From JAFAYN01 sp963733105 (lineage in GTDB: Bacteria; Gemmatimonadota; Gemmatimonadetes; Longimicrobiales; Longimicrobiaceae), in contig CAVTCB010000003.1 in assembly GCA_963733105.1 (NCBI GenBank), positions 124,001 to 188,000 of the forward strand: a stretch of DNA of 64,000 bases, written 5' to 3'. The notes below the pieces were generated by a model. The model saw nothing but the letters and a program-made list of their open reading frames with translations. It made no database searches and was not told where the DNA came from. A program made the translations under genes and the position numbers. Positions within the stretch are counted from its first letter, which is position 1; each line of letters starts with the position of its first letter. Of this stretch, positions 18,426 through 26,449 are shown in pieces.

Positions 18426-18830
18426 ATGAGCGAGCACGAGCACCACCACCACCATGACCACGAGCACGAAGGGGACGAGAGCTTCGGCATGGCCCTCGGC
18501 TTCCGGATCTTCGAGGACGAGGGGCAGGTCTACCTCGCCGAAGTGGAGATCACCCCCTACGTGGACGAGCCGAACGCCCTCGGCGCGACGCTGGTGTTCC
18601 ACCCGCTCAACGAGCTGGACCCCACCTCCCCCAGCGACGACGTGGACTGGCCCGCCTGGCCCGTGGACGTGGACGACGACCTCACCCGCGACACCGGCGC
18701 TCCCGTCCCCTCGCAGTTCCTGGAGATCGTGCGCCAGGTGGGCCGCTTCACCGAGGAGCAGCTCCGCGACTACCTGGCCCTCGCCCGCGAGGAAGCCGGC
18801 GCCGAAGAGGAAGGCGAGGAAGGGGGCTGA
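18426..18830 (+). CDS. Small acidic protein with His-rich N-terminus, unknown function
   Basis: A 134-residue soluble protein from ATG 18426, preceded by a strong GGAGGAG. Residues 3-15 are HEHHHHHDHEHEG, an obvious metal-chelating tail. The rest is acidic and looks globular (YLAEVEITPYVDEP, LGATLVFHPLNELDP, PSQFLEIVRQVGRFTEEQLR), ending in a Glu-rich tail EEAGAEEEGEEGG. I do not recognise the family. Nickel, zinc or copper handling is suggested only by the His tail, which is common in metallochaperones but not specific. It is monocistronic, followed by a family A repeat. The coding frame is well supported by codon pattern and ribosome site. Confidence 0.65.
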   Translation: MSEHEHHHHHDHEHEGDESFGMALGFRIFEDEGQVYLAEVEITPYVDEPNALGATLVFHPLNELDPTSPSDDVDWPAWPVDVDDDLTRDTGAPVPSQFLEIVRQVGRFTEEQLRDYLALAREEAGAEEEGEEGG

Positions 18831-18861
18831 ACGAGCGGCCGGGGGGGAGAACCGCAACGGC

Positions 18862-19065
18862 GGCCCTCACCCCCCGGCCCCCTCTCCCACAAGGGGAGAG
18901 GGGGAGAACGACAGGCACGGCAAGCAGTTGCGTGAGGGATGCGAGCCCGAAGGGGCGAGACCCGCGCGCGGTTTGCGCGGGGCTCGACTCCGTTGGGCAG
19001 CGTTGTTTGCTGCCCTACGGAGCCGCAGCCCGACCCCCGCGCCAGCGGGGGGCACGCCCGAACCC
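18862..19065 (+). repeat. Family A repeat (plus orientation)
   Basis: Lies between convergent genes. The modules read directly on the plus strand: GAGAC-CCGCGC-GCGGTTT-GCGCGG-GGCTC, then GACTCCGT enclosing GGGCAGC-GTTGTTT-GCTGCCC and closing with ACGGAG. The inner arm GGGCAGC/GCTGCCC differs from the GGGAACG/CGTTCCC of other copies, yet pairs perfectly. It ends at the decarboxylase stop codon. Confidence 0.8.
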
Positions 19066-19067
19066 CC

Positions 19068-21005
19068 CTACCCCTCCAGAGCCTCCCGAAGCACCCGCCG
19101 CAGCGTCTCCGCGAACCCCGCGATGAAGTCCACCCTCCCCCGCCGCGACGCCAGGAACGGGTCCATCACCGTGCAGCGGATCACGCTCACCCCCCCCGCG
19201 TCCACGTACTCCTCGTAGCCGAACCCCAGCTCCCGCACCACCGGCTCCGCCGCGCGCCCGTACTCCCCCGCGCGCAGCACCGTCTTGGTGACGAAGTAGT
19301 CCAGCGCCCGCGCCCCCGCCCGCTCCGACACGCTCATCGCCCGGTAGATGCGGTCCGCGAAGTCGTTGGTCGCGGCCAGCGTCCCCAGCGACGGGTGCCC
19401 CACCGCGAAGCAGACGATGTTGATGTCCGGCGTGGGGAGGAGCACCAGCCGGAACGGGTCCCAGTCCCCCGTCCCCAGGCGGCGGTGCAGCATCAGCGCG
19501 CCGCGCGCCGTCTCCCCCACCAGGCGCCCGTACCCCCGCGCGTCCAGCGGGAGCACCTTGTGCGACATCCACACCCCCGCCGCCGCCGCCCCCGGCTTGG
19601 ACCCCTCGAAGATGTAGCGCCCGATGTACCCCCACTCCGACGCCCCCCGGTGGAAGAGGTACGGCGCCTCCACCGCCACCAGGTCGCGCACCCGCCGGTC
19701 GCGGAAGGACACCGCCCCCGCCGGGTAGGGGATGAACCCCAGCTTGTGCGGGTCGATGGTCACGGAGTCCGTGCGCTCCATCGCCACCAGCGCGCGGTAC
19801 ACCCCCTCCTCCGGCCACGCCTCCGGCGCGTAGTCGGAGAGCGTCTCCTCGTAGCTCCGGCGCCCCCCGTCCGCCCCGCGCGTGATGGAGGCCGCGTACC
19901 CCCCCCACGCCGCGTCCGCGTGCAGGTAGAAGCACACCCCCAGCTCCCGCGCCACCCGCTCGCGCACGTCCGCGACCAGGTCCAGCCGGTCCACCGCGCT
20001 CTCCTCCGTGGTCCCGATCACGGAGACCGCCGCGATGATCGGCGTGCGCCGCTCCGCCAGCGCGCGCACCCGCTCCTCGAACGCCACGGGGTCCATGCGG
20101 AAGCGACGGTCCACCGGGACGTGCACCAGCTGCGCGCTCCCGATCCCCAGCGCCCGGCAGATCTTCTCCCACGAGTAGTGCGCCGTGGAGGGCACCAGCA
20201 CCACCCCCGAGGGGAGCGCGTCCCCGAACCCCTCGCGCAGCCGCCGCCCGAACTCCTGGTAGCCCAGCGCCGCCAGCGAGTGGCGCCGCATCACCTCCAG
20301 CGCCTGGAACGGCTCCCCCACCCACTCCGTCAGCGCCTCCGCCGCGTCCAGAGCCGAGCCCGCCGGGAGGTTCAGGAGCTGCCACAGGTCCAGCCCCAGC
20401 AGCTCCGCGCGCGTCCCGTCGGCCAGAGTCACCGCGATCTCCCGCGCCCCCATCTCCTCCGCCGCCCAGCGCACCTCCACCGGGAGGTAGCGGAGGTTCC
20501 GCGCCACCCAGAGCGCCTCGAAGTTGGCCACCGTCCCCCCCGAGGTGAGGTGGCCCCACTGGCGCTCCGGGTCGTACCCGATCATCCGCGCCAGCTGGTC
20601 GGCCACCTCCAGCTCCATCCGCGTGGTCACCGGCGAGGCCTCCGCCGCGACGTTGTTGGGGTTGTAGAGCATGGTCGCGAAGTACCCCACCAGGCTCGCC
20701 ATGGTGAGGTCCGACGACATGTGCCCGATGTAGCGCGGGCTGAAGAACGGCACCCCCGCCTTGAGCTCCGCCAGCAGCCCCATCAGCTCCTGCGAGAGCG
20801 TGGAGATGGACTGCTCGTAGGCGGGGTTGTGCTTCTCCGTCTCGCGGACGAGGAAGCCGTCCTCCGGGTGGAAGTTGCGGCGCCAGAAGACGTGGTCGCG
20901 GAAGGCCTCCAGGAGGAGCTTCTCCATGGTCTCCGCGTTCTCCGCCTTGGGGCCCAGGAAGATGGAGGCCAGGTCCAGCACGTTGTCGTCCCGTCTATCG
21001 TTCAT
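19068..21005 (-). CDS. PLP-dependent amino-acid decarboxylase, tyrosine-decarboxylase-like
   Basis: Group II PLP decarboxylase of 645 residues from ATG 21005; an in-frame ATG at 21020 is possible and neither has a clear ribosome site. The PLP lysine is in DSVTIDPHKLGFIPYPAG, and the PLP-Asp region is YLHADAAWGGYAASI. Other stretches, such as FSPRYIGHMSSDLTMASLVG, NNVAAEASPVTTRMELEV, WGHLTSGGTVANFEALW and STAHYSWEKICRALGIG, align by eye with Enterococcus tyrosine decarboxylase over the whole length, including the unusual N-terminal extension. The likely activity is decarboxylation of an aromatic amino acid or glutamate-type substrate; the exact substrate is uncertain. No amine antiporter is adjacent. 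It stands alone between repeats. Confidence 0.85.
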   Translation of the reverse strand: MNDRRDDNVLDLASIFLGPKAENAETMEKLLLEAFRDHVFWRRNFHPEDGFLVRETEKHNPAYEQSISTLSQELMGLLAELKAGVPFFSPRYIGHMSSDLTMASLVGYFATMLYNPNNVAAEASPVTTRMELEVADQLARMIGYDPERQWGHLTSGGTVANFEALWVARNLRYLPVEVRWAAEEMGAREIAVTLADGTRAELLGLDLWQLLNLPAGSALDAAEALTEWVGEPFQALEVMRRHSLAALGYQEFGRRLREGFGDALPSGVVLVPSTAHYSWEKICRALGIGSAQLVHVPVDRRFRMDPVAFEERVRALAERRTPIIAAVSVIGTTEESAVDRLDLVADVRERVARELGVCFYLHADAAWGGYAASITRGADGGRRSYEETLSDYAPEAWPEEGVYRALVAMERTDSVTIDPHKLGFIPYPAGAVSFRDRRVRDLVAVEAPYLFHRGASEWGYIGRYIFEGSKPGAAAAGVWMSHKVLPLDARGYGRLVGETARGALMLHRRLGTGDWDPFRLVLLPTPDINIVCFAVGHPSLGTLAATNDFADRIYRAMSVSERAGARALDYFVTKTVLRAGEYGRAAEPVVRELGFGYEEYVDAGGVSVIRCTVMDPFLASRRGRVDFIAGFAETLRRVLREALEG

Positions 21006-21026
21006 CGGTCTGCGTAGCATGTGGGA

Positions 21027-21237
21027 CCGCGCAGGAGCCCGGCAAACTACGCCGGTCTCCTGCGCGGGGGTACTGCAACGGCCTCTTGCCGCCGGGCGAG
21101 TCCCGCACCGGCGACTGAAGTCGCTGCAACGACTGCACGAAGTCCGCCTTCGCGGACTGTACTGCCGGACGCCAGCGTGGAGATGCCCCTCCCCCGGAAC
21201 GGGGGAGGGTGGCGGCTCTCAGGCCGCCGGGTGGGGG
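21027..21237. repeat. Repeat island: single GTTT-loop module plus family C copy
   Basis: Positions 21034-21060 are one isolated module, which on the minus strand reads GGAGAC-CGGC-GTAGTTT-GCCG-GGCTCC, extended by pairing CGCGCAG/CTGCGCG. Positions 21094-21237 are a family C copy with GCGACTGAAGTCGC (where other copies have GCGAATGAATTCGC), AGTCCGCCTTCGCGGACT, and CCCTCCCCCGGAACGGGGGAGGG. It ends at the stop codon of the PHP gene. Confidence 0.75.
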
Positions 21238-21238
21238 C

Positions 21239-21916
21239 CTACCCCAGCCGCTTCCGCACCTTGGCCCACGTGGAGTGGAAGCTCACCAGCGGCGAGGAGC
21301 GCGCGCGCCCCATCACCCGGCCCGCGCGGAGCGCCTCCAGCAGCCCCTCGCGCGTGGGCTCGAAGGGGGGCACCTCCACCCAGCCGCGCCCCATCTCCCC
21401 CAGCGAGTGCGAGTCCGAGCCCGCCCCCAGCAGCTTCCCGTTCGCCAGCGCCCACTCCTCGCCGCGGAGGTTGAGCGCCGGGCTCCAGGTGCGCGCGTTG
21501 TGCGCCTCCACCACGTCCACCAGCTCCGCGATGCGGTCCAGGAAGGCGCCCGCCCCCGCGCGGCGCGTGTCGAACGGGTGGGGGACGTACACCACCCCGC
21601 CCTGCGCGCGGATGCGCTCGCAGGTCTCGCGGGCCGGCGTGCCCTTCGGGATGCGCTCCGTGAGCAGGATGCCGATGATGTCCGCGCCCTCCGCCGTCTT
21701 CACCTCCTCCCCCACCAGGATGCGCTCCGGGTCCAGCCGGTGCAGCTCCCGCGCGCCGCCGATCTCGTTGTGGTCCGTCACCACCAGGCGGTCGATCCCC
21801 CGCGCGCGCGCCGTCGCCAGGATCGCCTCCGGCGGGCACAGGCAGTCGTACGAGGCGTACGAGTGCGAGTGCATGTCCAGCCGGAGGAGGCGCCCCGGCG
21901 CCGCCGGCTCAGCCAC
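21239..21916 (-). CDS. PHP-domain metal-dependent phosphoesterase
   Basis: Soluble protein of 225 residues in the polymerase-and-histidinol-phosphatase superfamily. Metal-binding motifs are visible in order: LDMHSHSYASYD (motif I, HSH), LVVTDHNEIGGA (motif II), GEEVKTAEGADIIGIL, VYVPHPFDTRR, VVEAHNART and GAGSDSHSLGEMG. The set is complete, so an active metallo-phosphatase or nuclease is expected. Members include 3',5'-nucleoside bisphosphate phosphatases and oligoribonuclease-like enzymes; the substrate here is unknown. The start at 21916 overlaps the end of coaE by 8 nt, which implies translational coupling to coaE. Confidence 0.88.
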   Translation of the reverse strand: MAEPAAPGRLLRLDMHSHSYASYDCLCPPEAILATARARGIDRLVVTDHNEIGGARELHRLDPERILVGEEVKTAEGADIIGILLTERIPKGTPARETCERIRAQGGVVYVPHPFDTRRAGAGAFLDRIAELVDVVEAHNARTWSPALNLRGEEWALANGKLLGAGSDSHSLGEMGRGWVEVPPFEPTREGLLEALRAGRVMGRARSSPLVSFHSTWAKVRKRLG

Positions 21917-22520
21917 CGGCCTCCGCGCGCCGCGCCAGCTCCTCCCACACGGCGCGGGCCCGGTCCTCCAGCTCCCCCACGGTCCCCGTGTTCTCGATCA
22001 CCACGTCCGCGCGGGCGCGCTTCAGCTCCGAGGGCATCTGCGCCGCGATCATCCGCCGGGCCTCCTCCGGCTCCAGCCCGCGGTCGCCCACCAGGCGGAG
22101 GAGGCGCGTCTCCTCCGGCGCGTCCACCAGCACCAGCACGTCGAACTCGTCCGCCATCCCCACCTCGAAGAGGAGGGGGACGTCGGCCACCACCAGGCGC
22201 TCGCCGCGCGCCACCGCGGCCCGGTACTCCTCCTCCCGGAGCGCGTGCACCGCCGGGTGGACGATCCCCTCCAGCCGCGCCCGCTCCTCCGGCGAGGCGA
22301 AGACGATCTCCCGCAGCGCCGCCCGGTCCAGCCCCCCGTCCGCGGCCAGCACCCCCGCGCCCCACGCCTCCTCGATGCGCTCCAGCGCGGGAGAGCCGGG
22401 CTCCACCGCGCGCCGCGCCAGCTCGTCCGCGTCGATCACCGTGGCGCCGAGGGACCGCCACACCCGCGCGACGCTGGACTTTCCCGCCGCGATGTTCCCC
22501 GTGAGTCCGACCTTGAGCAT
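21909..22520 (-). CDS. coaE: Dephospho-CoA kinase
   Basis: Last step of coenzyme A synthesis: phosphorylates the ribose 3'-OH of dephospho-CoA. It has 203 residues from ATG 22520, beginning MLKVGLTGNIAAGKSSVARV with the P-loop GNIAAGKS, then VIDADELARRAVEPG (conserved DAD), VVADVPLLFEVGM (the DVPLLFE motif) and a lid with RMIAAQMPSELKRARADVVI (Q-P-K-A-D pattern). An ATG five codons earlier (22535) is also possible; I prefer the inner one because CoaE proteins usually begin at this point and a GGA lies upstream. It is coupled to the PHP gene downstream. No other CoA genes are nearby. Confidence 0.93.
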   Translation of the reverse strand: MLKVGLTGNIAAGKSSVARVWRSLGATVIDADELARRAVEPGSPALERIEEAWGAGVLAADGGLDRAALREIVFASPEERARLEGIVHPAVHALREEEYRAAVARGERLVVADVPLLFEVGMADEFDVLVLVDAPEETRLLRLVGDRGLEPEEARRMIAAQMPSELKRARADVVIENTGTVGELEDRARAVWEELARRAEAGG

Positions 22521-22548
22521 GGGCTTGGATTCCATTGATAGGGCCGGG

Positions 22549-22751
22549 TTTGGGCGTGCCCCCGGCTGCGCCGGGGTCGGGCTGCGGCTCCGTAAAGCAC
22601 GATACGACCGTGCTTAACGGAGTCGAGCCCCCGCAAACTGCGCGGGGTCTCGCCCCTCCGGGCTCGCATCCCTCACGCAACTGCCTGGCGTAAACGCAGT
22701 TGTCGTGCTCCCCCTCTCCCTTTGTGGGAGAGGGGGCCGGGGGGTGAGGGG
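22549..22751 (-). repeat. Family A repeat
   Basis: Sits upstream of coaE. The minus strand reads GAGAC-CCCGC-GCAGTTT-GCGGG-GGCTC, then AAGCACG-GTCGTAT-CGTGCTT inside the CTCCGT/ACGGAG outer stem. The first hairpin here is CCCCGGC/GCCGGGG instead of CCCCCGC/GCGGGGG, again compensated. The tail hairpin is the CTCTCCC variant. Confidence 0.8.
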
Positions 22752-22800
22752 TCCAAAGGTACGCCCCGCGCACCGGCGCGGCAACGCGGCCGGAAAAGCG

Positions 22801-22834
22801 GCGGGGCCCCGGCGCGCTCGCGCCGGGGCCCCGC
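22801..22834 (-). terminator. Perfect 15-bp terminator hairpin
   Basis: GCGGGGCCCCGGCGC pairs perfectly with its complement around a 4-nt loop. On the minus strand it is followed by CGCTTTTCC. It lies 25 nt after the stop codon of the gene at 22859-23245. Confidence 0.75.
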
Positions 22835-22858
22835 TTCCGTCCCTCGCGTCCGTCCGCG

Positions 22859-23245
22859 TCAGCGGAGGGCGCGGCGCGCCGGGGCCACCGCCGTCTCCCG
22901 GATGTCGTCCGCCGTGCCGCGCGTCCCGTCGCGCCCCGCCGAGGCCACCACCAGCGTCCCCCGGTTGCGCTTCAGGTAGAACGGCACCCCCCAGGGGTCC
23001 ACCCCCGCCCCCTCGTCGCCGTAGTGGCGGCGGATGAAGGCGCTGAACTCCCGCGGCTTCGGCGAGGGCTTCCCGGCGGTGCGGTCCGACTCGATCAGCC
23101 GGGCGAGCTCCCGCACCTTGGAGCGCGCCGACCACTCGTACACCGGGTCCAGGGCGGGGCGCAGGTACGGCTGGAGGCGCGAGCGGACGACCGGGCTCGC
23201 CAGGGCCAGGACGGCCACGAGGATCAGGAGGAGGAAGCGGCCCAT
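22859..23245 (-). CDS. Small single-pass membrane protein with GspG-like C-terminal motif
   Basis: A 128-residue protein whose first 20 residues (MGRFLLLILVAVLALASPVV) form a signal anchor. The C-terminus DPWGVPFYLKRNRGTLVVAS followed by AGRDGTRGTADDI closely resembles the calcium-binding end of type II secretion major pseudopilins (GspG), where D-PWG-PY and S-G-DG-GT-DDI recur. A class III signal with Gly-Phe at the cleavage point is not seen, so it is probably not a true pseudopilin. It is monocistronic, with a strong terminator. I assign no function beyond a membrane-anchored protein with a GspG-like fold fragment. Confidence 0.6.
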   Translation of the reverse strand: MGRFLLLILVAVLALASPVVRSRLQPYLRPALDPVYEWSARSKVRELARLIESDRTAGKPSPKPREFSAFIRRHYGDEGAGVDPWGVPFYLKRNRGTLVVASAGRDGTRGTADDIRETAVAPARRALR

Positions 23246-23340
23246 GGGAGGCTTCGGGGGAGACGGTGCGTCGAGGATGGGCGGGGACCCACCAATCTAA
23301 TGGTCGGCCCCCGGGGTGTAAACCTTGATCGCGCCGCCAC

Positions 23341-24341
23341 CTACCCCGCGGCCCGGAAGACGTCCGCGCCGTCCCCCCCTCCTCCGCCCGCACGCGCCCC
23401 AGGATGGCCAGGCGCTCCAGGTGCGCGCGCGTCTCGCGCAGCGCGTGCATCAGCACCGACGGCGGGTACTCCGGGTGCGGGTGCCGGCGCCGCGCCACCT
23501 CCCACGCCGTGCACGGGCCCTCCGCCACCAGCGACGCCACCGTCTCCGTCTCCTCCTCCGTCACCCGGCGCAGCTCCGCGATCCGCGCCGCCGCCGCGCC
23601 CCCCTCCAGCGGCTCCCCGTGCCCCGGGAGGAGAAGCGCGGAGCGGAGCGCCTCCAGCCGCCCCAGCGCCTCCAGGTAGTCGCCCACCGGGTCCGCCCGC
23701 TGGCGGTTCACCCCGATGGTGGGCGTCACCCGCGGGAGCACCGCGTCCCCCGCCACCAGCACCCCGTCCCCCGGACGGTGCAGCGACACGTGCCCCGCCG
23801 TGTGCCCCGGCGTCCACGCCCACCGCCACCCCGGGCACCCGGGGAGGCCGCCGCCCTCGCCCCGGAGCAGGTCGTCCGCCGGGACGAAGGCGGAGAGCGG
23901 GTTGGCCCGGCCGCGGTCCGCCTCCACCCCGCGCCGCAGCTCCTCCGGCGCCCCGCCCCGCCGCACCAGCCCCGAGCGGTACTCCGCCTCGTCCTCGGGG
24001 TCGGCCTCCGCGTGCGCCATCCGCTCCGCGTCCAGCGCTCCCATCAGGAGCCGCGCCCCGCACGCCTCCCGCACCCGGCGCACCAGCCCCACGTGGTCCA
24101 GGTGCATGTGCGTCACCAGGTGCGCCCCCACCCGCTCCCACCCCCCCGCCGCCTCGCGCACCCCCGCGTCCAGCGCCGCCCACGCGTCGTCCGTGTTGCC
24201 ACCCCCGTCCACCAGGAGGAAGCGCCCGTCGTCCAGCCGCGCCAGGTAGGCGTGCACGGAGCGCGGGCGGAAAGGGAGCGGCGTGGTGATCCGCCAGAGC
24301 CCGTCGGCGACGGAAAGGACGTGGGGCGGGAGCGTGGGCAT
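23341..24341 (-). CDS. MBL-fold metallo-hydrolase, frameshifted near the C-terminus
   Basis: Metallo-beta-lactamase-fold hydrolase, about 333 residues after correction. Metal ligands are LVTHMHLDHVGL (HxHxDH), AWTPGHTAGHVSLHRPGDG and VAGDAVLPRVTPTIGV, with LLLPGHGEPLEGG near residue 220, then a C-terminal winged-helix-like region. Starting at ATG 24341, the frame runs past the natural end. The stop at 23341 is in another frame, joined at a run of seven C (23373-23379); one added base restores EEGG followed by GDGADVFRAAG and stop. The C-terminal pattern GRV-R, acidic, short beta strand is normal for this family, so a homopolymer error is likely. The substrate is unknown. Confidence 0.8.
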
Positions 24342-24355
24342 GCAGCGAAGATAAC

Positions 24356-24387
24356 GGCCGCGCCCCCGGAGGACAGGGGGCGCGGCC
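24356..24387 (-). terminator. Terminator hairpin after the Cys-rich peptide gene
   Basis: A 12-bp perfect stem, GGCCGCGCCCCC with its complement and an 8-nt loop, 39 nt downstream of the stop at 24427. It lacks a clear U-run (TTATCTT follows). Confidence 0.6.
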
Positions 24388-24426
24388 GGGGATCGAAGTC
24401 GGCCGGTCAGGGCCGCGCGATCTCCT

Positions 24427-24642
24427 TCACGACTCCGCCAGCGTGCAGACGCAGCAGCCATTGTTTATGGAGAAGCCAGTCCAGCCGGGTCCGTTCATGT
24501 CCGAACAGATCATCGCGCAAAAGTCCGAGGAGCCCCCTACGCAGGCCTGATGGGTGGCGCTAGCCTGCGTCGCATCGAACCCGAGCGCTGCGACCATGAG
24601 CACCGTGGATGCGATCAAGAGGTATAAGCGTGGATTCCTCAT
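24427..24642 (-). CDS. Secreted Cys-rich small peptide
   Basis: A 71-residue product from ATG 24642, with GGAGGTCC immediately upstream, a strong ribosome site. Residues 1-28 (MRNPRLYLLIASTVLMVAAL, then GFDATQASA) form a clear Sec signal peptide with an A-X-A cleavage site. The mature part of about 42 residues has six cysteines (HQACVGG, DFCAMICSD, NNGCCVCTLAES), a pattern suited to disulfides or thioether modification. I do not recognise the family. It could be a bacteriocin-like or signalling peptide, or a small disulfide-stabilised effector. It is divergent, 155 nt apart, from a CPBP-family membrane protease. Base composition in this gene is clearly lower in GC than its neighbours. Confidence 0.7.
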   Translation of the reverse strand: MRNPRLYLLIASTVLMVAALGFDATQASATHQACVGGSSDFCAMICSDMNGPGWTGFSINNGCCVCTLAES

Positions 24643-24797
24643 CGGACCTCCTCGTGTTGAGTGGTGTGCCCGGCCGGACTGGCCGACCGGAAGACGCGCA
24701 CACCCATGATGCCATTCCCCGGAGAATTCCACAACAGGAGCGAGTGGCACGCCGGTGGGTTTGCCGGGGACCGCCGCCCCGGGTAGCTTGCGCCCCC

Positions 24798-25733
24798 ATG
24801 CAAGACGCCACCACAACCAGCGCCCCTCCCTCCGGCCGCCCCCTCCGGGCGCTCCTCCTCTACCTCGCCGCCGTCTTCGTCGGCGGGGCGCTCCTGGCGC
24901 CGTGGCTGTACGCCGCCGTGCAGGGGCTGGCTCCGTCGGTTCCCGCACTGGAGGAGCTCGCGGGGATGCCGTTCGCGCGGTACGTGAACCGGGCGCTCCT
25001 CGTCATGGCGCTCGCCGGGCTCCCCTTCTTCCTGCGCGGCGCGGGAATCCGGCGCTGGGCAGACGCGGGCGTCGAGCCGGGGCGCGTGGCATGGCGGCGC
25101 TTCGGGGCGGGGTTCGTGCTGGGGATCGTGTCGCTGGCGGCGGTGTGCGCGGTGGCGCTCCTGGCGGGAGGGCGGCGGCTCGCCGAGAAGCCCACGGCGG
25201 GCGAGCTGGCCGCCGAGGCCGCGGGCGCGCTGCTCACCGGCGTGGTGGTGGGCGTCATGGAGGAGCTGCTCTTCCGCGGCGCCATGTTCGGCGGGCTGCG
25301 GCGGGCCATGCGCTGGCCGGCGGCGCTCCTGCTGTCCAGCGCCGTCTACGCCATCGTGCACTTCCTGGGGCGCCCCGCCAATCCGCCCGAGGTGACCTGG
25401 CTCTCCGGGTTCCACGCGCTCCCCGGGATGCTCGCCGGGATGGCCGATCCGCGCGCCGTCCTCCCCGGCTTCCTGAGCCTCACCCTGGCCGGCGTCATCC
25501 TGGGCCTCGCCTACCAGCGGACGGGCGACCTGGCCGCCTCCATCGGCATCCACGCCGGGTGGATCTTCTGGCTGCGCTACTACGGCCTGCTCACCGACTC
25601 CGTCCCGGGAGCCGATCCGTGGTTCTGGGGGACGCAGAAGCTGGTCGACGGGTGGATGGCGCTCGCCGCGCTGGTGGCGGTGCTCGCCGTGGTGCTGGCG
25701 ATGGGACGGAAGACCGGGGCGCCGCGGGGCTGA
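24798..25733 (+). CDS. CPBP-family intramembrane glutamic endopeptidase
   Basis: Integral membrane protein of 311 residues with about eight hydrophobic segments, starting at ATG 24798. The Abi/CPBP motifs are complete: GVMEELLFRGAMFG (EExxxR), YAIVHFLGR (FxxxH variant) and ASIGIHAGWIFW (HxxxW/F). Known relatives are Rce1 CAAX proteases and bacterial proteins that process or confer immunity to bacteriocins, or that release anti-sigma factors. There are charged loops between helices, and no signal peptide beyond the first helix (ALLLYLAAVFVGGALLAPW). It is divergent from the Cys-rich secreted peptide gene at 24427-24642, so it may process that peptide; that link rests on position only. Confidence 0.88.
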   Translation: MQDATTTSAPPSGRPLRALLLYLAAVFVGGALLAPWLYAAVQGLAPSVPALEELAGMPFARYVNRALLVMALAGLPFFLRGAGIRRWADAGVEPGRVAWRRFGAGFVLGIVSLAAVCAVALLAGGRRLAEKPTAGELAAEAAGALLTGVVVGVMEELLFRGAMFGGLRRAMRWPAALLLSSAVYAIVHFLGRPANPPEVTWLSGFHALPGMLAGMADPRAVLPGFLSLTLAGVILGLAYQRTGDLAASIGIHAGWIFWLRYYGLLTDSVPGADPWFWGTQKLVDGWMALAALVAVLAVVLAMGRKTGAPRG

Positions 25734-25753
25734 GCGGCCCCGTGGCGGCCGCT

Positions 25754-26242
25754 CTACGGAAGCGTCTTGGTCTGCGGAAGGTCCGAGAACTCGTAGACCA
25801 CGGTGCGGTTGGTCTTGAGGTCCGTGACGGACACGTGGGTATGGGTCACCAGGACGTCCACACCGCTCCCCGCCGCGCGCGTGTCCACGTTGATGAACCC
25901 GTCCGTGTACCACGTCCTCAGGATGGCTCCGGCCGGCTTCTCCCAGCCGGTCTCGTGGGGGTAGACCAGCGCGAGGTACTTGACCTCGTCGGCCTTCACC
26001 CTCCGCATGTTCGCCGTCATGAGCGTGAAGACCCGCTGTGCCGCGAACTCGCGGTCCACCCCATTCCCCGGCCACTCCGCCCCGATGTGGCCGCCGATGA
26101 TCGCTCCGTCGTTGAAGACCCCCACCACCGCGCAGCAGCTGTCGACGTGGGGGAAGAAGATCTCGTCCCCGGCCTTGCCCACCCCCACGTAGCCCCGTCC
26201 CTTCGGAATCGCCGCGCCGGGCTCCAGCAGCTCGATCCGCAT
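25754..26242 (-). CDS. Conserved hypothetical soluble protein
   Basis: Product of 162 residues from ATG 26242, with the sequence GAGACGAGG upstream. There is no signal peptide or membrane segment. The middle shows DSCCAVVGVFNDGAIIGGHI and RVFTLMTANMRRVKADEVKY, alternating strands and a helix. The glycine-rich strand pattern is faintly reminiscent of CheD-type deamidases, but the catalytic Cys/His signature is not clear, so I do not claim it. The C-terminal half alternates strands (GVDVLVTHTHVSVTDLKTNR). It is convergent with the CPBP protease gene (stop codons 20 nt apart). Function unknown. Confidence 0.6.
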   Translation of the reverse strand: MRIELLEPGAAIPKGRGYVGVGKAGDEIFFPHVDSCCAVVGVFNDGAIIGGHIGAEWPGNGVDREFAAQRVFTLMTANMRRVKADEVKYLALVYPHETGWEKPAGAILRTWYTDGFINVDTRAAGSGVDVLVTHTHVSVTDLKTNRTVVYEFSDLPQTKTLP

Positions 26243-26449
26243 CCTCGTCTCTCCCGTTCTGAACCGTGGAAGCCTTCCCTGCTCGGACGCAGCCGAATGT
26301 AAAGCCTCCGCCCCCGGGAACCGAGGCTCACGTATCGCTCCACCCTGGCCCGGAACTTTCTGACGCCGTATTGTATCAGGCTGTATCACCATGATCGTGC
26401 CGGAGCCCGCGGCCCGCGCCGCGTCGAACCGTTCCCAGTTGCCAGACCC

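Noticed and set aside
24798..25733. CPBP protein as an abortive-infection defence gene
   Set aside because: The Abi name is historical; nothing nearby suggests phage defence.
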